Of a DNA stretch of 64,000 bases, positions 18,656-27,028 are shown in pieces; the first letter of the stretch is position 1, and the number at the start of each line of letters is the position of its first letter. Source of the DNA: Gammaproteobacteria bacterium (GTDB taxonomy: Bacteria; Pseudomonadota; Gammaproteobacteria; CAIRSR01); contig CAUYTY010000206.1 of assembly GCA_963575655.1 (NCBI GenBank), positions 1-64,000 of the forward strand, written 5' to 3'. Position numbers and translations under genes: made by a program. The notes beneath the pieces were generated by a model. That model searched no databases and had not been told where the DNA came from. It was given only the letters and a program-made list of their open reading frames with translations.

Positions 18656-20074
18656 ATGCACACCAATCCCTTTACCTCTTCTTCCCTAAGTGAGTGGTTG
18701 ACCTACCAGGAACGCCTCCACCCGCGTGCCATTGATTTGGGATTAGAGCGGGTGGCTATGGTCCTGAATGGGCTGGGTTGGTCCGATCCGCCGCCGTTTC
18801 CGGTAATAACTGTGGCAGGAACCAATGGGAAGGGGTCATGCGTAGCCACTTTGGAGGCGATCTTCCAGACTGCAGGGTATCTCAGCGCCACTTATACCTC
18901 TCCTCACCTCCTGCGCTACAACGAACGGGTACGTGTAGATGGTCGTGAGGTTAGCGATGAGGAACTCTGCACCGCCTTTACCCGAATCGAGGCGGCCCGT
19001 ACCGAAACCTCGCTCACCTATTTTGAGTACGGAACCCTGGCGGCCCTAGATCTGTTTCGGAAAGCACAGCCTGATGTGGTCATCCTGGAGGTAGGGCTGG
19101 GCGGACGGCTCGACGCTACCAACGTCCTAGACGCCGATGTGGCAATAGTGACTACGGTGGACCTCGACCACATGGATTGGTTAGGCCTCGACCGGGAATC
19201 TATCGGGCGTGAAAAGGCTGGAATCTTTCGATCCGCTCGGCCAGCAGTATGTGGCGACCCAAACCCACCGGCCAGTCTTGTAGAGCACGCCCATTCCCTT
19301 GGGACCCCGCTCTATATTCAAGAACGGGACTTCGGTTGGCAGGTCTCCGCTGGTGAAGAAGAAAGAAGGGAAATCGCCGAAAAGGATAGGGATGCCCGCG
19401 TCGGGAGATGGAATTGGTGGGCGTGTCCCGTAGACCAGCAACGGGCGCAACAACCTCACACCAGCAAAATTTTCTCCCGGTACGCACTACCGCCGCCTCG
19501 CATGATGGGTCGCTATCAATATCAAAATGCAGCTACTGCCTTGATGGCCCTGGAATGTCTCTCTCACCGTTTACCGGTAGCGACGACCGCAATAAGTCGG
19601 GCCTTGGAGGGGGTGGCGATTCCGGGTCGCTTTCAGGTCTTGGCTGGACCCGTGCTGCATATCCTGGATGTCGCCCACAACCCCCAAGCGGCTACCGCTT
19701 TGGCAGCCACCCTGCGAACTATGCCTTGGGAAAGGGAAGAGAAAGGTCACGGCAGAACCATCGCGGTGGTCGCTATGCTCGCGGATAAAGATATTACTGC
19801 CACCCTGGGTGCAATGATCAACGTGGTGGATGCCTGGTATCTCGCGTCGCTGTTAGTACCACGAGGGGCGCCTGCATCACGCCTTGCTGAAGTCTTGGCA
19901 GATCTTGGCGCCACAGCGCCCATTACGATCTACGCTGATGTAACTACAGCATTGACTGCGGCTCGCACGCAAACGGTGGCTGGTGACCGGATAGTTGTTT
20001 TCGGTTCCTTCTACACGGTGTCATCGGTTCTCGGGGAGGAAATACCCCAGCAACGAGACAACCCCATCGGATGA
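18656..20074 (+). CDS. folC: Folylpolyglutamate / dihydrofolate synthase
   Basis: A 472-residue Mur-ligase-type enzyme. It has the ATP-binding loop VAGTNGKGS (about residues 52-60), the folate-binding SPHLLRYNERVRVDG segment, EVGLGGRLDATN, and the C-terminal glutamate ligase part (ILDVAHNPQAATALA). It adds glutamate to dihydropteroate and to folates. The length fits bifunctional FolC, with an extra charged insertion near residues 230-275 (EEERREIAEKDRDARVG). It is normally next to accD in gammaproteobacteria; here a mobile repeat follows 68 bp downstream. Confidence 0.93.
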   Translation: MHTNPFTSSSLSEWLTYQERLHPRAIDLGLERVAMVLNGLGWSDPPPFPVITVAGTNGKGSCVATLEAIFQTAGYLSATYTSPHLLRYNERVRVDGREVSDEELCTAFTRIEAARTETSLTYFEYGTLAALDLFRKAQPDVVILEVGLGGRLDATNVLDADVAIVTTVDLDHMDWLGLDRESIGREKAGIFRSARPAVCGDPNPPASLVEHAHSLGTPLYIQERDFGWQVSAGEEERREIAEKDRDARVGRWNWWACPVDQQRAQQPHTSKIFSRYALPPPRMMGRYQYQNAATALMALECLSHRLPVATTAISRALEGVAIPGRFQVLAGPVLHILDVAHNPQAATALAATLRTMPWEREEKGHGRTIAVVAMLADKDITATLGAMINVVDAWYLASLLVPRGAPASRLAEVLADLGATAPITIYADVTTALTAARTQTVAGDRIVVFGSFYTVSSVLGEEIPQQRDNPIG

Positions 20075-20141
20075 TGGCGTAATTGAGCGGTATAGGAAGA
20101 CCCCAGCCAGCCGATAGGGGATCAGCTTGTCGAGATGCATC

Positions 20142-20519
20142 GTCAATCACCCCGGGCTAAAGCCCGGGGCTTGTGAAAGCAAGCCCGAGATTGACCAGCC
20201 TTAGTCCGAGAAATCGGACTACGTTGCAACGAAGTACAAGACTCACCTTGGGGCGCTTCCTCAACTCCAAGCTCTGAAAGCAGCAGAAGCAGACACGCGA
20301 CGGGTACGCACGAAACGGTCTGCTGCAAGGTTCGCAAGAATCGAAGCTGCGTTGCAACATTGGCGAGGGGAGCCACACCGTAAGGTGTGCGTCACTAGGC
20401 CCTTACGGGCTGACAGCCGGGAAAGACCGGCAACTTTAAAGATTTTGCTATCCAATGGGGCGGAAAAAACCGTCCCCTTTCCTCCCCGCCCTCAAGGGCG
20501 GGGTTTCTCGGGGACACTG
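20142..20519. mobile_element. 378-bp IS200/IS605-like non-coding element, copy 1
   Basis: Almost identical to 52323-52700, with no gaps. The left end holds the hairpin ccccgggct-aa-agcccgggg and then gggcttg-tgaaag-caagccc; the right end holds ccccgccc-tcaa-gggcgggg followed by tttctcggggacactg. Such GC-rich end hairpins are typical of IS200/IS605-group elements. There is no transposase or TnpB. In copy 2 the right hairpin differs by a paired C-to-T and G-to-A change, which keeps the stem. The element ends one base before the ATG of the next gene. Confidence 0.7.
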
Positions 20520-21455
20520 ATGAACGACCTGTCTCCCCTCACCCTTCCCACTGCGAGCTGGAATCCGGTACTCGGCTGTATGCCAGTGTCGAAGGGCTGC
20601 GAACAGTGCCGAGCAGTGCGTTACGCTCGCCGCTTTGCCGCACACAATCAACGTTACGAGGGTCTCACTCGGGTCACGGTGCCCGGTCTGGCCTGGAAGG
20701 GAGGGGTACGACCCGCCCCACAAGACCTGGATAAACCGACTCGTTGGCTTGTCCCCCGCACCATTGCCGTTAATCCTCTAGGTGATCTATTTCACGAGGC
20801 AGTCCCTCTCCGGGTACTTGCCATGGTCTTCATGGTGATCGCTGCTACGCCGCAGCATACCTATTGGTTGGGGACACGCCGCCCGGAGCGTATCCCCGAA
20901 TTTCTGGACTGGCTCTCCATCTGGCATCCCGCCCTCTACCGTACTTGGCCACCACCCAATCTATGGCTGGGACTCTGTATCGAAGACCAATTGACCTACG
21001 ACCAAGGTCTACCATTACTCCTCGCCACACCCGCCTGGGGTAGGTTTATCTATCTGAATCCGTTGCTCGGCCCAATCAATCTACATTCCCTCCCTCAATC
21101 GTCTCCCACTAAAAAACCTGGAGAGGATGGCGCGAACTATGCGTATCAACCACATCTGAATTGTGTGCTGGCCCATGGCGAGCGCGGACCTCATGCCCAC
21201 CCCATTCATCCAGCGTGGGTCAAAGACCTGCGCACCCAATGCGAACAATTAAGGGTTGCGTTTCACTTTCGCGGTTGGGGGGCCTGGGTCCCAGAGGAAT
21301 TTGTTACCTACCCGCAGCATTATCCCGCATGTACGATTAGCCCCGATGGAGAGGTCAAGGCCGGTATTGTCCTACCTGGGACAGTACTGCGCCAAACTGG
21401 AATCCGTCTCCCCGCTACTCCTAAGCGCGGTCGACGGCGAGCAGTGGCAGAATAG
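20520..21455 (+). CDS. DUF5131 / phage Gp37-Gp68 family protein
   Basis: From ATG 20520 the protein has 311 residues. It shows the family signature ASWNPVLGCMPVSKGCEQC (three Cys, compare WNPVTGC..VS.GC..C), then AVNPLGDLFHEAVPL, YWLGTRRPERIPEFLDWL, LWLGLCIEDQ, and AHGERGPHAHPIHPAWVKDL with FHFRGWGAW. The family is of unknown function, found in phages and bacterial islands; the Cys pattern suggests a metal or iron-sulfur site. The usual Gly-Gly-Glu motif is changed to H-G-E here. The start codon touches the end of the 378-bp element, and the frame stays open back to 20352 inside it. The native start or promoter may therefore have been replaced. Confidence 0.85.
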   Translation: MNDLSPLTLPTASWNPVLGCMPVSKGCEQCRAVRYARRFAAHNQRYEGLTRVTVPGLAWKGGVRPAPQDLDKPTRWLVPRTIAVNPLGDLFHEAVPLRVLAMVFMVIAATPQHTYWLGTRRPERIPEFLDWLSIWHPALYRTWPPPNLWLGLCIEDQLTYDQGLPLLLATPAWGRFIYLNPLLGPINLHSLPQSSPTKKPGEDGANYAYQPHLNCVLAHGERGPHAHPIHPAWVKDLRTQCEQLRVAFHFRGWGAWVPEEFVTYPQHYPACTISPDGEVKAGIVLPGTVLRQTGIRLPATPKRGRRRAVAE

Positions 21456-21688
21456 TAATCGAAACGTAATCGTTTCGTCCTATCTAAAACGCACGACAGA
21501 AAATTTAGTGATGCCTCTCATGGCCACCTTACGTACTGGTCGCCATAACTCAGGCGGGTAGAATAAGTGACTTTGCTGATTCTGCGGAGGATGTGCTTTG
21601 CATAAGATTATAAATCTCCCGTTCCACGACGCATAATAACGTAGCTACCAGATTGGCCAATCTCTGCAAGTTCCAACTGTTTCAACAC

Positions 21689-22159
21689 TCATCCCCGGTG
21701 ATAGGGGTGTCCATTAAGTAAGGTCCAAGCACGGTAAAGCTGCTCGGCCACGACTATTCGTACCAGCGGATGAGGGAGGGTGAGACGAGATAGCGCCCAG
21801 AATCCGTGTGCCCGAGCTTTGCAAGTAGCCGCAAGCCCCTCGGGTCCGCCTATTAATAAAGCCAAGTCACGACCTTCTCGCAACCAAATGGCTAGATGAT
21901 CGGCCAATTCTCTACTCGACCAGGATTGGCCTCGTTCATCGAGCGCCCAAACTGTAGCATCCCTCGGAATAGCAGCGAGCATTCGTTCCCCTTCCTGACG
22001 CTGCAATCGCTCAATATCCGCTCCTTTACCTCGCCGTCCGGTAGGAATCTCCACCAAACGCAAGACACACTCCGGCGGTAGGCGTACCGCATATTCGGCG
22101 TATCCCTCATCTACCCAGCGCGGCATACGCTCACCAACGGCAATCAAGTGGATCTTCAC
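21689..22159 (-). CDS. rlmH: 23S rRNA (pseudouridine1915-N3)-methyltransferase
   Basis: A 156-residue SPOUT enzyme. It shows MKIHLIAVGERMPRWVDEGY at the start, WALDERGQSWSSRELAD, LLIGGPEGL (SAM-binding knot) and SRLTLPHPLVRIVVAEQLYRAW at the end, with the final YHRG. It methylates pseudouridine 1915 in helix 69 of 23S rRNA. Length and motifs match the family. It is downstream of nadB on the same strand. Confidence 0.96.
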   Translation of the reverse strand: MKIHLIAVGERMPRWVDEGYAEYAVRLPPECVLRLVEIPTGRRGKGADIERLQRQEGERMLAAIPRDATVWALDERGQSWSSRELADHLAIWLREGRDLALLIGGPEGLAATCKARAHGFWALSRLTLPHPLVRIVVAEQLYRAWTLLNGHPYHRG

Positions 22160-22175
22160 AAGGACTCACAAAAGA

Positions 22176-22209
22176 AGTCACGGCGTCGCAGATGAATCGA
22201 CGCCGTGAC
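22176..22209. terminator. Strong hairpin between nadB and rlmH
   Basis: The perfect arms tcacggcgtcg / cgacgccgtga flank a short loop. It lies between the nadB stop and the rlmH start. There is no T run, so it may be a processing or attenuating hairpin rather than a full terminator. Confidence 0.5.
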
Positions 22210-22254
22210 CGATGGCTAGTACAATGGATTAGGAGGAGACCATCTCAAAAATTA

Positions 22255-23877
22255 TTACCAATTCGAACTTGGCCGGTAGCGGGGGGGTACCAAAATGGTG
22301 TTGCGTGCGGGAACTGAATCGTCCGGCAGCGGGTTGTCCAAGGTGTAGTGCAGGCCGCGACTCTCACGCCGGGCCTGGGCACTGCGAATAATAAGGTCGG
22401 CAATCAAAACTAGATTGCGCAATTCGAGAAGATCGCTGGTAATGCGAAAGTCTCGATAGTATTGGGCAATCTCCTGGATGAGCAAATCCACCCTATGTTT
22501 GGCACGCTGTAACCGTTTATCGGTACGAACAATGCCTACATAATCCCACATGAAACGGCGGACCTCGTCCCAATTGTGTGACACCACAACCAATTCATCA
22601 GAATCAGTCGAGCGACTTTCGTCCCAGGGAGGTAATTCTCCGGGGTCGGGCGTACCATCCAATCCTGCGAGGATATCGGTAGCCGCCGCTTGTCCAAACA
22701 CCAAACACTCCAACAGAGAATTACTCGCCATGCGATTGGCACCGTGAATTCCCGTGTGTGATACCTCTCCTACGGCATAAAGTCCCTCTACATCAGTACG
22801 TCCGCGCAGATCGGTCATAAGTCCGCCGTTCATATAGTGGGCAGCGGGAACCACCGGCAGCGGCGCACGGGTCATATCAAAGCCGTACTCCAAACAGTGG
22901 GCATGGATATTTGGGAAATGCTGGAGAACGAAATCGCCCCCCTTATGACTAATGTCGAGGTAAACACATTCCGCCCCTAGGCGTTTCATCTCATGGTCAA
23001 TGGCGCGGGCGACGATATCACGCGGCGCGAGCTCCCCTCGTGCGTCGAAGCGCTGCATAAAAGGGGTGCCGTCGGGTAATAATAACCGCCCCCCCTCTCC
23101 GCGTACTGCTTCACTGATCAAGAATGATTTTGCGCGTGGGTGATAAAGACAGGTGGGATGAAACTGGATAAATTCCATATTGGCCACCCGACAACCCGCA
23201 CGCCACCCCAAAGCGACGCCATCACCAGTAGCCACATCGGGATTACTGGTGTAGAGGTAGACCTTCCCTCCCCCTCCCGTTGCTAACACGACGAAGCGTG
23301 CAGCCACCGCCTTTACTCGACCGCTGGGTCGATCCAAAAGGTAGGCGCCGAGACAGCGTCCCGAGGAACGTCGTAACCAACCACCGGTAATCAGCTCCAC
23401 TGCTACATGGTTGGCGTAGATGTCGATATTGGGATGGGCACGTACCCGCTCTACCAAGGCAGTCACGACGGCGCGACCGGTGGCGTCAGCGGCATGGACA
23501 ACCCGCCGCTGGCTGTGTCCACCTTCACGGGTGAGGTGGAACCCCTCCTGACCGTCTGGAAGCAGTTCACGAGTAAAGGGCACTCCCTGTTCCACCAACC
23601 AGCGAATCGCCGCCGCTGCCCCTGTGGCAGCAAAGCGTACCGTTTGCGAGTCGCATAACCCGGCCCCAGCTACCAGGGTATCGCGGACATGGAGGTCCAC
23701 GGAATCTTGGGCATCTAGGACCGCAGCAATCCCGCCCTGGGCGTAGAGGCTCGCCCCCTCATCCACTTCACGTTTGGCAACGATGGCCACCCGGACCCGA
23801 TCAGCTAGGTGCAGAGCGGTGGTCAGACCGGCTAAACCACTACCAAGAATGAGAACGTCATAAGGGATGTTGTTCAT
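22255..23877 (-). CDS. nadB: L-aspartate oxidase
   Basis: I take the start at 23877 (MNNIPYDVLILGSGLAGL), with CGGAGATC upstream, giving 540 residues. The FAD-binding GSGLAGLTTALHLA opens the protein; ASLYAQGGIAAVLD, EGGHSQRRVVHAADATGRAV and GANRMASNSLLECLVFG are typical of NadB. It oxidises aspartate to iminoaspartate, the first step of NAD synthesis, with oxygen or fumarate. It lies divergent to rpoE, the same arrangement as in E. coli, which supports a gammaproteobacterial origin. Confidence 0.96.
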   Translation of the reverse strand: MNNIPYDVLILGSGLAGLTTALHLADRVRVAIVAKREVDEGASLYAQGGIAAVLDAQDSVDLHVRDTLVAGAGLCDSQTVRFAATGAAAAIRWLVEQGVPFTRELLPDGQEGFHLTREGGHSQRRVVHAADATGRAVVTALVERVRAHPNIDIYANHVAVELITGGWLRRSSGRCLGAYLLDRPSGRVKAVAARFVVLATGGGGKVYLYTSNPDVATGDGVALGWRAGCRVANMEFIQFHPTCLYHPRAKSFLISEAVRGEGGRLLLPDGTPFMQRFDARGELAPRDIVARAIDHEMKRLGAECVYLDISHKGGDFVLQHFPNIHAHCLEYGFDMTRAPLPVVPAAHYMNGGLMTDLRGRTDVEGLYAVGEVSHTGIHGANRMASNSLLECLVFGQAAATDILAGLDGTPDPGELPPWDESRSTDSDELVVVSHNWDEVRRFMWDYVGIVRTDKRLQRAKHRVDLLIQEIAQYYRDFRITSDLLELRNLVLIADLIIRSAQARRESRGLHYTLDNPLPDDSVPARNTILVPPRYRPSSNW

Positions 23878-24215
23878 CAAGATCTCCGAGAGGGCCTCTA
23901 TCCACAGAAATCCCTCCGCAGCTCTCTGTTTAATCAGTGGCAAGGAGAGATAATTGTGTACTGTAAGGGGGATTATCCTGCTCAATGGCTAGGCTACGCG
24001 CTTTTTCAAGCCTTCCCATGTTGGCGAAGCAGCCACACCCATGCGGTTGGTCATCGAGCGGCAGCAAGCACCATCTCGAAATATAATGCCAGGGTTTAGC
24101 GGTTGCGAACTAATTCACAATCCACCAGTCACAGGTCACTCTACCCAGAGGGGCAGGCGGACACGGGTGCGTATCAATCAAGAAAATCCCGTTCCCCATC
24201 AGTTAGGAAGCCCAG
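23878..24215. promoter_or_regulatory. Divergent nadB / rpoE intergenic region
   Basis: A 338-bp spacer that must hold both promoters. A possible sigma-E-type site for autoregulation of rpoE reads gcGAACTa at 24105-24112, then a 16-base spacer and TCACA at 24129-24133. The match to GGAACTT/TCTGA is only partial, so this is a weak candidate. Confidence 0.3.
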
Positions 24216-24818
24216 ATGCACGTAGTGAAGACTGATACGGGTGATGCAAACTTGGACCAATCGCTGGTAGAGCGCGTCCAGCGGGGGGATAAACAATCCT
24301 TTGATATCTTGGTGCGCAAGTACCAACACAAGATCGTTCACCTTATTGCCCGCTACGTCCACGATCAAGGAGAGGTAATGGATCTTGCCCAGGAAACCTT
24401 CATCAAGGCCTACCGGGCACTACCCAATTTCCGCGGTGAGAGTGCCTTTTATACCTGGCTGTACCGGATTGCAGTAAACACTGCCAAAAACTACCTGATC
24501 AACCGGGAGAGGCATCCCCGAACTGTTCACTTTACGATGGAAGATGACCCGCAAGGAGTGATGGAAAATGAGATAGTTCAAGACCTTGCCACTCCCGAAA
24601 ACCTGCTTCTCCGGGACGAAATCGAGCGAACGGTGTTTGAAACCATCGCCCAACTCCCCGAGGAACTGCGTGTTGCCATCACTTTACGGGAGATGGAAGG
24701 CCTAAATTACGAAGAGATCGCACAGGCTATGGGATGTCCGCTAGGCACCGTCCGTTCACGGATTTTCCGCGCCCGTGAGGCCATTGACCAAAAGCTCAAA
24801 CCCTTGCTGGAGAATTAA
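24216..24818 (+). CDS. rpoE: RNA polymerase sigma-E (AlgU-type) factor
   Basis: A 200-residue ECF sigma factor. Region 2 reads FDILVRKYQHKIVHLIARYVHD then VMDLAQETFIKAYRALPNFRGESAFYTWLYRIAVNTAKNYL; region 4 reads LPEELRVAITLREMEGLNYEEIAQAMGCPLGTVRSRIFRARE. It directs RNA polymerase to envelope-stress genes and is held by the anti-sigma factor RseA encoded next. AGGAAG precedes the ATG. The rseA gene begins two bases after the stop. The degP/mucD-type protease gene downstream is a usual member of the regulon. Confidence 0.96.
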   Translation: MHVVKTDTGDANLDQSLVERVQRGDKQSFDILVRKYQHKIVHLIARYVHDQGEVMDLAQETFIKAYRALPNFRGESAFYTWLYRIAVNTAKNYLINRERHPRTVHFTMEDDPQGVMENEIVQDLATPENLLLRDEIERTVFETIAQLPEELRVAITLREMEGLNYEEIAQAMGCPLGTVRSRIFRAREAIDQKLKPLLEN

Positions 24819-24820
24819 AC

Positions 24821-25402
24821 ATGGCTACACCGAAAAATGAGCCATCACAAGTCGAGGTAGTATCCGCACTGATGGACGGCGAGGTTGAGGCGGACGAGCT
24901 TGACCGCATCGTACGTGAAATTGCCGCCAATCCAGACCTAAAAGACTCCTGGACGCGCTACCACCTGACCCGCGACATCCTGCACCGAACCCATCCCTCG
25001 CTGAAGATCTCTGCCCTTCCTCATCGGGTCGCTGCTGCCCTGACCTCTGAACCCTACTACCTCCGCTCCCAGCGGCGTCGTTTTCGACCTATTGTTGGGT
25101 TTTCGTGGCAAAAGACCGGGGCAATCGCCGCCGCTGTGGCGATTCTTACACTGCTCGCGGTATTAACCTTCTCCTCATCGCCGCCATCTCTCACCTTCCC
25201 CCCCCAAGTAGCGACCATATCCTCGCCTACGGCGGTTTGGATCGCGGATGAGGGGACGCTCTTGCCAACCACCGAGATCTGGGGTAGCCCGGTTCATCCC
25301 AGCGCCCAGCTTAATCCCTATCTGGTCGATCATGGAGAATATCTGCCCGGTAGTGGGATAGGAAATATCATCCCCTTTGCCCACGTTAGCTACGGCGAAT
25401 AG
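24821..25402 (+). CDS. rseA: Anti-sigma-E factor RseA-like
   Basis: A 193-residue membrane protein. The cytoplasmic N-terminus (VEVVSALMDGEVEADELDRIVREI, then RYHLTRDILHR) matches the sigma-E-binding domain of RseA/MucA. A single membrane segment follows at about residues 103-122 (TGAIAAAVAILTLLAVLTF), then a periplasmic tail. Regulated cleavage of such proteins frees RpoE. No rseB lies downstream: the next gene is the periplasmic protease. The tail ends FAHVSYGE, without a clear YVF-type DegS ligand. Confidence 0.88.
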   Translation: MATPKNEPSQVEVVSALMDGEVEADELDRIVREIAANPDLKDSWTRYHLTRDILHRTHPSLKISALPHRVAAALTSEPYYLRSQRRRFRPIVGFSWQKTGAIAAAVAILTLLAVLTFSSSPPSLTFPPQVATISSPTAVWIADEGTLLPTTEIWGSPVHPSAQLNPYLVDHGEYLPGSGIGNIIPFAHVSYGE

Positions 25403-25406
25403 ATAG

Positions 25407-25465
25407 CCCAAGTTGCTACCTGTCCATTATTCCCTGAGGAATGACGAGTAAGTGGCAACTTGAGT
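25407..25465. repeat. R1-type short palindrome
   Basis: agcccaagttgctacct ... aagtggcaacttgagt forms a short form of the R1 family, with inner arms cattattcc / ggaatgacg. It lies between rseA and the protease gene, just after the rseA stop. Confidence 0.6.
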
Positions 25466-25535
25466 GAATTTACGTCAGACTGACCTCAAACTCTTTGTCT
25501 GACAAATTTCTGTATACACCACCTTTGGAGAATCT

Positions 25536-26954
25536 ATGACGCGAATTATTCGTTTTGGCCTCAGTGCGGTATTCACTGCGCTTTTTCTAATGACTGGTCC
25601 CACTCAGGCGCAAGATCTTCCTGACTTTACTCAATTGGTGGAAAATTCTAGTCCCGCAGTAGTCAACATTAGTACCAGCCAAAAGGCAAAACAACGCCGC
25701 TTTCGTCTTCCTCAGGACAAAGAGATGCCGGGCGTTCCCGACGATCTCAACGACCTCTTCCGTCGCTTTTTTGGGGATCGTGACGGAGAAGGAGAAGGGG
25801 ATTCTGAGGCACAATCCCTAGGATCGGGCTTCATTATTTCTTCCGATGGCTATCTCTTCACCAACCATCATGTAATCAAAGACGCGGATGAGGTTATTGT
25901 TCGCCTTAGTGATCGGCGCGAATTGACAGCCAAGGTAGTAGGAAGTGACCCACGTAGTGATATTGCCCTGATTAAAATAGAGGCCAAGGGCCTGCCAGTG
26001 GTGCATATGGGCGACCCATCCAAGCTCAAGGTCGGTGAGTGGGTATTGGCGATTGGTTCCCCCTTCGGCTTCGATCACTCTGCTACGGCAGGGATCGTCA
26101 GTGCTTTAGGGAGAAACCTACCTAGCGAGAATTACGTACCCTTTATCCAAACCGATGTCGCCATCAATCCTGGGAATTCTGGGGGGCCGCTATTTAATTT
26201 GGCGGGAGAAGTCATTGGTGTCAATTCCCAGATCTACAGTCGGACCGGCGGATTCATGGGGCTGTCTTTTGCTATTCCAATCGATGTCGCCATGGACGTA
26301 ATGAATCAGATCAAAGGTAAGGGTTACGTCTCCCGAGGCTGGCTCGGGGTACTAATCCAAGACGTGACCCGAGAATTAGCCGAATCCTTTGGTATGGAGC
26401 GTCCAGAAGGGGCATTAGTCGCTAAAGTTCTCTCCAATGGTCCGGCAGGAGCGGCCGGGGTGGAGGTCGGCGATGTCATTCTGGAATTTAACGGTAAGCG
26501 TATCTTTCAATCCGCGAATCTCCCGCCCCTGGTTGGTCGTACCCCCATTGGCACCTCCGTCGAACTCAAGGTATTGCGCGGTGGTAAGCAGCGCACTTTA
26601 TCGCTCAAGGTGGGAGAACTTCCCAACGAAGACGACGAAACCCAAACCAAAAATCCAGAATCCACTAAAGACAATCGTCTGGGTTTAGTGGTCATGGACC
26701 CCACGGCGGAACAACGTTCTGAATTGAATATCAAAGAAGAGGGTGGCGTATTAGTAAAAGAAATAGCTGATGGCCCCGCCCGCCACGCCGGATTGCGTCA
26801 AGGAGACATCATCCTATCGATCAATCATACGCGGGTTTCAAACGCTGCCAACTTCCGAAATATGGTTAAAGAGTTGCCGGGAGGCAAGACGGTGCCTTTA
26901 TTGGTTCAACGGTCTGGAGGACCGATCTTTATGGCCATCAAGGTACCCGAGTAA
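25536..26954 (+). CDS. degP: Periplasmic serine protease, DegP/MucD type
   Basis: A 472-residue HtrA protease: signal peptide (1-25, ending TQAQD), trypsin-like domain with the triad H112 (TNHHV), D142 (RSDIAL) and S215 (NPGNSGGPLF), then two PDZ domains (about 270-360 and 385-470). It degrades or refolds misfolded periplasmic proteins. The start is preceded by TTTGGAG. It follows rpoE-rseA, as mucD follows the algU cluster in pseudomonads, so expression is probably tied to envelope stress. The linker near residue 85 is acidic and Gly-rich (DGEGEGDSE). Confidence 0.94.
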   Translation: MTRIIRFGLSAVFTALFLMTGPTQAQDLPDFTQLVENSSPAVVNISTSQKAKQRRFRLPQDKEMPGVPDDLNDLFRRFFGDRDGEGEGDSEAQSLGSGFIISSDGYLFTNHHVIKDADEVIVRLSDRRELTAKVVGSDPRSDIALIKIEAKGLPVVHMGDPSKLKVGEWVLAIGSPFGFDHSATAGIVSALGRNLPSENYVPFIQTDVAINPGNSGGPLFNLAGEVIGVNSQIYSRTGGFMGLSFAIPIDVAMDVMNQIKGKGYVSRGWLGVLIQDVTRELAESFGMERPEGALVAKVLSNGPAGAAGVEVGDVILEFNGKRIFQSANLPPLVGRTPIGTSVELKVLRGGKQRTLSLKVGELPNEDDETQTKNPESTKDNRLGLVVMDPTAEQRSELNIKEEGGVLVKEIADGPARHAGLRQGDIILSINHTRVSNAANFRNMVKELPGGKTVPLLVQRSGGPIFMAIKVPE

Positions 26955-26972
26955 CTGAAATCTAACCATTCG

Positions 26973-27015
26973 ATAATCGTTCATCCCCTCCCAACGGGAG
27001 GAGATGAACGATTAC
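26973..27015. repeat. Palindromic repeat family R2, copy d
   Basis: The best-matched R2 hairpin: gtaatcgttcatc arms with core cccctccc-aac-gggaggag. It lies between the convergent degP and ABC transporter genes, where it could act as a terminator. Confidence 0.7.
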
Positions 27016-27028
27016 CCCTCCCACCTAT

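Noticed and set aside
20143-20376. Minus-strand open frame almost identical to one at 52324-52557, seeming a conserved protein.
   Set aside because: It lies wholly inside the 378-bp mobile repeat, where identity is explained by recent copying. The conserved feature is hairpin structure, not codons.
24002-24060. Segment ttggcgaagcagccacaccc resembling part of the 378-bp element.
   Set aside because: Only a short, imperfect match without the end hairpins; too weak to call a third copy.
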